This document shows positions 59,311-64,000 of a stretch of DNA of 64,000 bases, one piece after another. Each line of letters starts with the position of its first letter. Within the stretch, counting starts at the first letter, position 1. The stretch is from Candidatus Laterigemmans baculatus (lineage in GTDB: Bacteria; Planctomycetota; Planctomycetia; Pirellulales; Pirellulaceae): NCBI RefSeq assembly GCF_010367455.1, contig NZ_WRPR01000010.1:1-64000 (forward strand). The letters run 5' to 3'. The notes under the pieces are model-generated. The model was not told where the DNA came from and did no database searches. It was given only the letters and a program-made list of their open reading frames with translations. Position numbers and translations under genes: made by a program.

Positions 59311-60348
59311 CTCCAACACTCCTTCGAGCGCCTTATCGGCTTCGGCTTCAGCTTTCTTCATCACTTCGGCGATCGAGACCGGAGCGCCGCCTTGACGCTT
59401 GCTCTCGTCAGCCGCTTCCATGAACGCGCAGATTTCGATCGTCTCGCGGGGGTCGATCGGGATTTCTCCAGTCTGGAAGAACTTGGCGATTTCGACCACC
59501 AGCGGTCGGTACCCGGCGTAGCTGCCGATCTGGCCGATCTTCTCGCTGCCGAACGCGGTTCCGCCGTATCCCTTGGCTCCGCCGCGGATCCCGCGGAACG
59601 TGCCGATCCGGCCTTCGTCCCACAGCCCGACGACGACGTCCATATCGTCGCTCGTCGTCCGGCTGACGCTTTGCACGCCAGTGCCCATGCAGGTGAACAG
59701 CGTTTCGACCCCGTGGATCCCGTACCAGAACAGGTCGCCATGGGTCTCTTCGAGCGAGGCGGGGCTGTAGGCGTCACACCCCATCACGCGTCCCAAGCTT
59801 CCGCTGCGAATCGCCTGCGCTCCGTCGGTGTAACGCAGCGACGAAGCGGAGAACATCGGGACCTTGTAGTGCTCGGCCGCCCGCACGATCGCGATCGCAT
59901 CGGAGAGCGACGCGGCGATCGGCTTGTCGATGAACACCGGCTTGCCCGCTTTGAACACCGGCAGCGCTTGCTCCAGGTGACGGCGTCCGTCGTTGGTCTC
60001 GAGCAGCACGCAGTCGACCCGCTCGAGCAACTCGTCGATCGAGTCGACGATCTCGACGCCCAGCTTCTGAATGTCTTCGGTGTACTTGGGAATCCGCTCG
60101 ACGCTCGAGGGGATGTCGAGGCTGCCTTGCGGATACGCAGCCACGACGCGGCAGTTCCGCATCTCGTCGGATGCCGGCTCTTTATTGAACTCGCGGGTGA
60201 ACGCGATCGCATGCGAAGTGTCGAGCCCGATGATGCCGACGCGGAGCGGTTTGTCGTCTTGAGCCGACGCTTGCTCGGAGAACAACGCTTGACTCAAGCC
60301 GAACGCCAGTAGGGCGGCCGTCAGAAAACGCAAGGGAAACCGTCGCAT
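59308..60348 (-). CDS. Exported Gfo/Idh/MocA-family oxidoreductase
   Basis: 346 residues from ATG 60348 (GAGGAA eight bases upstream). A Sec-type signal peptide covers 1-28 (FLTAALLAFGLSQALFSEQASA). The Rossmann N-terminus (LRVGIIGLDTSHAIAFTREF) departs from the classical GxGxxG, with GLDTSH replacing it. The EKP-type catalytic motif appears as DKP in KPVFIDKPIAAS. The C-terminal domain contains YGIHGVETLFTCMGTGVQSV. Members oxidise sugars or related compounds with NAD(P). Export of a nucleotide-dependent enzyme is unusual but common among planctomycete members. The substrate is unknown. Confidence 0.85.
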   Translation of the reverse strand: MRRFPLRFLTAALLAFGLSQALFSEQASAQDDKPLRVGIIGLDTSHAIAFTREFNKEPASDEMRNCRVVAAYPQGSLDIPSSVERIPKYTEDIQKLGVEIVDSIDELLERVDCVLLETNDGRRHLEQALPVFKAGKPVFIDKPIAASLSDAIAIVRAAEHYKVPMFSASSLRYTDGAQAIRSGSLGRVMGCDAYSPASLEETHGDLFWYGIHGVETLFTCMGTGVQSVSRTTSDDMDVVVGLWDEGRIGTFRGIRGGAKGYGGTAFGSEKIGQIGSYAGYRPLVVEIAKFFQTGEIPIDPRETIEICAFMEAADESKRQGGAPVSIAEVMKKAEAEADKALEGVLE

Positions 60349-60423
60349 GCTGCTGATTCCTCGTGGAGATATATAAGAGTTGTGTTGCAGTATTGATTTG
60401 GCCGCCCGAGTGACGGCCGTTGT

Positions 60424-60575
60424 CATCACCCTCCCCCCGCGAGGGTCGGGCTTTCAGGCCCGGGGAGGGCTCCGCACTCAGCGTCTACTGCGGACTTCCC
60501 TCCCCGCTCGTTCCTCGCGACCCTCCCGGGGGGAGGGTGAAGACCTTTTTGAGCCGTAGGCGCTAGCCTCGGGCC
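60424..60575. repeat. Family A paired palindrome and family B half-element
   Basis: A complete family A copy (60424-60540) is followed by a family B half (60548-60575, GAGCCGTAGGCGCTAGCCTC). They fill most of the gap between two minus-strand oxidoreductase genes (60349-60613), so they lie in the 3' region of the upstream gene at 60614-61918. Confidence 0.85.
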
Positions 60576-60613
60576 TCGGGGCGCGGGGCTTCGCGCCACC
60601 CTGCCAGGACCGC

Positions 60614-61918
60614 TTAGACCTTCGGTTCCCAGCCCTTCTCGTACTCGCGACCCCAATGGGCTTGGGCTTCGGAGTTATTGAGGATGTGCCCGTTGCTCGG
60701 GTCGATGTCGACGACGCCCCCGGTGCGGTAGGCGATGTTCCCCAAGTGGCACAGCAAGGTGCTGCGGTGAGCTTCCTCGATGTCGGCGTTCGGCAGCTTG
60801 CCGGTCCGAATCGAATTGAAGAAGTCGGCCAAGTGGTCGGTGTCGCCACCGCGATCGCTGTGGGTCTCGCCGACCTGCTTGCCCTGCATGTCGTACATCG
60901 TGTAATCGGCGTTGCGGATCACGATCGAGCCGTCGGTGCCGTGGAAGCTGATCCCGAACCGCGAATCGTGCGGCCCGAGCGGCGACCAGCTGAGTCCTTC
61001 CCAGGTGATCGTTTTCTGTTCCGGGAAGTCGTAGGTGACCATCATCGTGTCGGGGGTCTGCTGATCGTCGTCGTGACGATACTTGCCCCCACCGGCGGTG
61101 ACCCGCTCGGGGAACGTCACACCCATGCCCCAGCGAGCGACGTCCAGGGCGTGGATGCCGTTGTTGCCCATTTCGCCGTTGCCCCAGTGCCAATGCCAGT
61201 GCCAGTTGTAGTGGACCAGGTTGTCACGGAAGGCGGTACGCGGGGCGGGACCTTGCCACAGATCCCAGTCGAGCCACTCGGGGGCGGCGACTTCCTGCCC
61301 GAAGCCGATCGACGGGCGGCGGTTGTTGTACCAGGTGCGGGAGTAGAGGACGCGGCCGATCTCGCCGTCCTGAATCTTCTTGACCGCTTCCTGGATCGCC
61401 GGCCAGCTGCGGCGCTGCGAACCCATCTGCACGATCCGCTTGTTCTTGCGGGCCGCGGCGACGGCCAATTCACCTTCTTCCGGCGTCTGGCTGCACGGCT
61501 TCTCGACGTACACGTGCTTGCCCGCGGCACAACCGAGAATCGTCGCCGGGGCGTGCCAGTGGTTGGGGGCGGCGACGACCAGCGCGTCGACGGCCTGATC
61601 GTCCAAAATGCGGCGGAAATCGCCGGTCAGCTGCGGCTTGCGGCCCTGCGATTTTTCCACCATCGCTCCCGCGGCCTCGACCGCGCGGGAATCGACATCG
61701 CAGACATAGGCAATCTCGACGTTCGGGGCAGCCAAAAAGCCCTTCGTCAACGCCTTGCCGCGCGAGTTGACGCCCATCATCCCCACCACGATCTTCTCGC
61801 CGGGACTGTCTTTGGCCGCGGCCTGCTGAGGGGCCGCTTGGGCGCGACCAGCAGCCAGGGCGGCCGCTGCTGCGACGCCACTTTGCAAGAACAGTCGCCG
61901 GTCTCGATCGATGGACAT
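60614..61918 (-). CDS. Tat-exported Gfo/Idh/MocA-family oxidoreductase
   Basis: 434 residues from ATG 61918 (AGAGG upstream). A Tat signal is visible at the start (DRDRRLFLQSGVAAAAALAA). The NAD-binding fold has GMMGVNSRGKALTKGFL, and the catalytic motif is EKP in HVYVEKPCSQTPEEGELAVA. The block LVHYNWHWHWHWGNGEMGNN is typical of the large planctomycete group of these proteins, as is the C-terminal DRGGDTDHLADFFNSIRTGK. It likely carries tightly bound NAD(P) across the membrane, which fits Tat export. The substrate is not known. It is 265 bases upstream of the other oxidoreductase gene. Confidence 0.9.
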   Translation of the reverse strand: MSIDRDRRLFLQSGVAAAAALAAGRAQAAPQQAAAKDSPGEKIVVGMMGVNSRGKALTKGFLAAPNVEIAYVCDVDSRAVEAAGAMVEKSQGRKPQLTGDFRRILDDQAVDALVVAAPNHWHAPATILGCAAGKHVYVEKPCSQTPEEGELAVAAARKNKRIVQMGSQRRSWPAIQEAVKKIQDGEIGRVLYSRTWYNNRRPSIGFGQEVAAPEWLDWDLWQGPAPRTAFRDNLVHYNWHWHWHWGNGEMGNNGIHALDVARWGMGVTFPERVTAGGGKYRHDDDQQTPDTMMVTYDFPEQKTITWEGLSWSPLGPHDSRFGISFHGTDGSIVIRNADYTMYDMQGKQVGETHSDRGGDTDHLADFFNSIRTGKLPNADIEEAHRSTLLCHLGNIAYRTGGVVDIDPSNGHILNNSEAQAHWGREYEKGWEPKV

Positions 61919-62073
61919 AGAGGCCTCTTTGAGTCTTATGGGGAGAAAAAGAAGAAGGCAGCGGAGAGCACCCGCCACACAACCGCCCTAGTTTACCGAA
62001 TTCACGCAGCTAACGCACTCCGAATCTGGTCCGCCGCTGCACGAGCGAGCGGCGGGCGACCGCGTCGCGCTGC

Positions 62074-62238
62074 CTATGCCCCCAGGATCCGGCCGATCTC
62101 CGCCACGTCAACCCGCCAGCTGGGAGCCTCCTGGATCATAGTCGAGGGGTGCAGCCTGACTCGCGAAAACGTTTCACCAAAACGTTCCCGTCCGGCTCGC
62201 GGCGCGACTAGAATGGACAGCCGTCCAATCCCGCTCAA
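62074..62238 (-). CDS. Candidate small ORF or gene remnant
   Basis: An open frame of 54 codons (TTG start, TAG stop) in the 413-base gap 61919-62331. The product reads in part RERFGETFSRVRLHPSTMIQ and ends APSWRVDVAEIGRILGA. The second half has GC-rich third positions and a protein-like composition. There is no ribosome binding site or recognised family, and the frame has an internal ATG that would give 21 residues. It may be a decayed 3' end of a larger gene. Nothing else is supported in this gap. Confidence 0.2.
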   Translation of the reverse strand: MSGIGRLSILVAPRAGRERFGETFSRVRLHPSTMIQEAPSWRVDVAEIGRILGA

Positions 62239-62331
62239 TCACTCCGGCCGGTCAATTCCACCCATTCGGATCAATGGCCAAGCCGGTTCGTTTGGCAGTA
62301 CACACTCCCACCGCTAACTCCCGTCATACTT

Positions 62332-63756
62332 ATGGATCGACGAGAATTCTTAGAAGCCACTTCCGCGGCTCTCGGTGCCGGGGCGCTCGCCGCTGCGGGC
62401 ACCGGGGCACTGAGCCTCGGAATCGAGCAACCTCTGGCCGCGGCCAGCGAAGCCTCCTCGGCCGGCAACCTGCACTTGGCCCCGTTTCGCTTTGACGTGA
62501 CGCCGCCGCTGGGCCACTCGTGCTGTGGCGGCTGGATCAAGCCGGTCGAAGCGGTCGACGATCCGCTCGAAGCGATCGGTTTTGTGCTGCTCGGAGCTGG
62601 CAAGCCGATCGTGCTCTGCGTGGTCGATTGGACGGGGCTGCTCAACGAAGCCCACCTCAAGTGGCGTGAGACGTTGGCCGCCGCGGCCGGCACGACGGTC
62701 GATCGGGTGACGGTCCACTGCGTCCACCAGCACAATGCGCCGTTCGCCTGCCTCGAGGCCGAGCGGATCGTGCTCGCTCAGGGTGACCTGCCGCACATCG
62801 TCGAACTCGATTTCTACAACCGCTGCCTCGACGCCGGCCACGCGGCGGTCACCGAAGCGCTCCGCCATGCCCAACCGGTGACCCACATCGCCCACGGCGA
62901 AGCCAAAGTCGACAAAGTCGCCGGCAACCGCCGCATCCTCGGTCCCGATGGCAAGGTCGTCTCCCAACGGGGCAGCGCTTCGCGAAATCCAGAGCACCAA
63001 AAGCTCCCCGAAGGCCTGATCGACCCGATGCTCAAGACGGTCGCCTTCTACAACGGCTCCGAAAAGATCGCCGCCTGCCATTACTACGCCTGCCACCCGA
63101 TGAGCTACTACGGCGACGGCCGAGTCAGCGCGGACTTCTGCGGCTTGGCTCGCCGGCAGCGCCAGGAAGAGGAGCCCCAGTGCACCCACCTGTACTTCAA
63201 CGGCTGCGGCGGCAACATCGGAGCGGGCAAGTACAACGACGGCTCCAAGGAAATGCGGCCAGTCCTGACGCAGCGGATCTATGACGGGATCGTCGGCTCC
63301 GAAGCGACGCTCCGCCCCGAACCGATCGCCAATCTCCGCTGGGTCACGCACGACATCCTGCCGCCGCCCCATCCGCGGTTCGACGAGGCGGAGATCATGA
63401 AGCAGATCGAGGATTCGTCGCAGTCGGTCGTCAATCGCAATCGCCCGAGCTACACCGTCGCCTACATCCGGCGCTACCGCGAGCAGCTTCCGATCACCCT
63501 CGCCGCCCTGCATATCAACGACACCTCGATGCTCCACCTGCCGAGCGAGAGCTTCGTCGAGTACCAGCTCGGAGCCCAGCAAGCCTCGCCGGAGCGGTTC
63601 GTCGCCTGTGCGGCCTACGGCGATGGCGGCCCCTGGTACATCCCGACCGCCGAAGCCTATCCCCAGGGAGGCTACGCAGCTTCGGTCGCCTGGTGCGATC
63701 CCCAGATCGACCAGATCCTGACCGACGGCATCCGCCAACTCCTCGCTCAGACTTAG
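62332..63756 (+). CDS. Tat-exported ceramidase-like protein
   Basis: 474 residues. A Tat signal (MDRREFLEATSAALGAGALA) is followed by a domain related to the neutral/alkaline ceramidase N-terminal family: FRFDVTPPLGHSCCGGW, HCVHQHNAPF in place of the usual THTHSGP block, CHYYACHPMSYYG and LYFNGCGGNIGAGKYNDG. It is shorter than true ceramidases and lacks their C-terminal domain. It probably hydrolyses an amide or related bond outside the cytoplasm, and the substrate is unknown. It is the second ceramidase-like gene in the window, after the fusion at 12865. Confidence 0.82.
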   Translation: MDRREFLEATSAALGAGALAAAGTGALSLGIEQPLAAASEASSAGNLHLAPFRFDVTPPLGHSCCGGWIKPVEAVDDPLEAIGFVLLGAGKPIVLCVVDWTGLLNEAHLKWRETLAAAAGTTVDRVTVHCVHQHNAPFACLEAERIVLAQGDLPHIVELDFYNRCLDAGHAAVTEALRHAQPVTHIAHGEAKVDKVAGNRRILGPDGKVVSQRGSASRNPEHQKLPEGLIDPMLKTVAFYNGSEKIAACHYYACHPMSYYGDGRVSADFCGLARRQRQEEEPQCTHLYFNGCGGNIGAGKYNDGSKEMRPVLTQRIYDGIVGSEATLRPEPIANLRWVTHDILPPPHPRFDEAEIMKQIEDSSQSVVNRNRPSYTVAYIRRYREQLPITLAALHINDTSMLHLPSESFVEYQLGAQQASPERFVACAAYGDGGPWYIPTAEAYPQGGYAASVAWCDPQIDQILTDGIRQLLAQT

Positions 63757-63779
63757 CAAAAGCGGAAAGTCGGGCAGAA

Positions 63780-63925
63780 TCTTCTCGTACTCGTACTCGA
63801 AACCACGCCGCTGCGGACGCGGAATCGAGTACGAGTACGAGTGCCGCTTCGCTGAGTACGAGTACGAGTACGACCGAAGCACCCTCTCGCCTCTCGCCTC
63901 TCGCCTCTCGCCTCCACCTCTTGAA
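63780..63925. repeat. Hexamer inverted repeats and a heptamer array
   Basis: Runs of CTCGTA (63782-63800) face runs of GAGTAC (about 63825-63872) and can pair. A short array of the heptamer CTCTCGC (about 63884-63915) follows. Together they fill the gap before the truncated gene at the window edge. Confidence 0.8.
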
Positions 63926-63933
63926 CGATCAGC

Positions 63934-64000
63934 ATGCGACACGATCACACGGCCGCCCGCCGTTCCTTCCTCCGCTGGTCATGGCTCCTCGTCGGTTGGC
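63934..64000 (+). CDS. Truncated Tat-signal gene at the window edge
   Basis: ATG 63934 opens a frame that runs off the right end. The 22 visible residues (MRHDHTAARRSFLRWSWLLV and two more) have a twin-arginine motif RRSFLRW followed by a hydrophobic stretch, so the product is probably exported by Tat. The family cannot be told. Confidence 0.6.
   Translation, partial: MRHDHTAARRSFLRWSWLLVGW

Overview
The window looks like a chromosomal segment of a high-GC planctomycete, probably of the Pirellulaceae. The grounds are the gene content: a ceramidase-like/membrane-bound-dehydrogenase/cytochrome c fusion of the PVC type, MoxR-DUF58-BatA-VWA operons, Gfo/Idh/MocA oxidoreductases with export signals, several Tat-signal proteins and CTAG-containing intergenic palindromes. 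This placement is inference from gene families, since no rRNA is present. I saw no rRNA, tRNA, CRISPR array or prophage. About 34 protein genes are supported.

Layout. 1-6.9 kb (minus): a DUF3467 protein and a three-gene envelope operon (GAF-HlyD, HlyD adaptor, PqqD-like/M50/HlyD fusion). 7.6-12.7 kb: a GAF/zinc-ribbon protein, an alkaline phosphatase, a DUF4142 protein and an SRPBCC membrane protein. 12.9-18.8 kb: the 1537-residue ceramidase-like/PVC dehydrogenase/cytochrome c fusion and a CinA-like/nucleotidyltransferase fusion. 19.2-23.3 kb: a ribose-type ABC importer (binding lipoprotein, permease, double ATPase). 23.5-39.0 kb: a nine-gene, tightly overlapped MoxR/VWA operon ending in a repeat-rich protein with a TlpA-type thioredoxin domain. 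39.2-41.3 kb: a divergent TIM-barrel isomerase and PfkB sugar kinase. 41.3-42.3 kb: a REP-associated tyrosine transposase (RAYT) flanked by its likely REP elements. 42.4-63.8 kb: lepA, a ROK kinase, a glycosyltransferase, a Tat-exported protein, a histidine kinase overlapping pepF, a desaturase, recG, an OmpA-like lipoprotein, tex with sugE, two Gfo/Idh/MocA proteins and a second ceramidase-like protein. A truncated Tat-signal gene runs off the right edge.

The most unusual feature is the repeat landscape. At least five families of short palindromic elements (called A to E here), plus heptamer arrays, fill the intergenic space. All six convergent gene junctions carry one or more such palindromes, drawn from four different families (A, C, D, E). 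One copy supplies the last codons and stop of a glycosyltransferase, and another is tandemly duplicated together with the stop codon of the phosphatase. Families D and E share a nine-base head, and D surrounds the RAYT gene, which suggests a REP/RAYT system at work. Many exported or linker-rich proteins also carry in-frame 12-18 bp tandem repeats.
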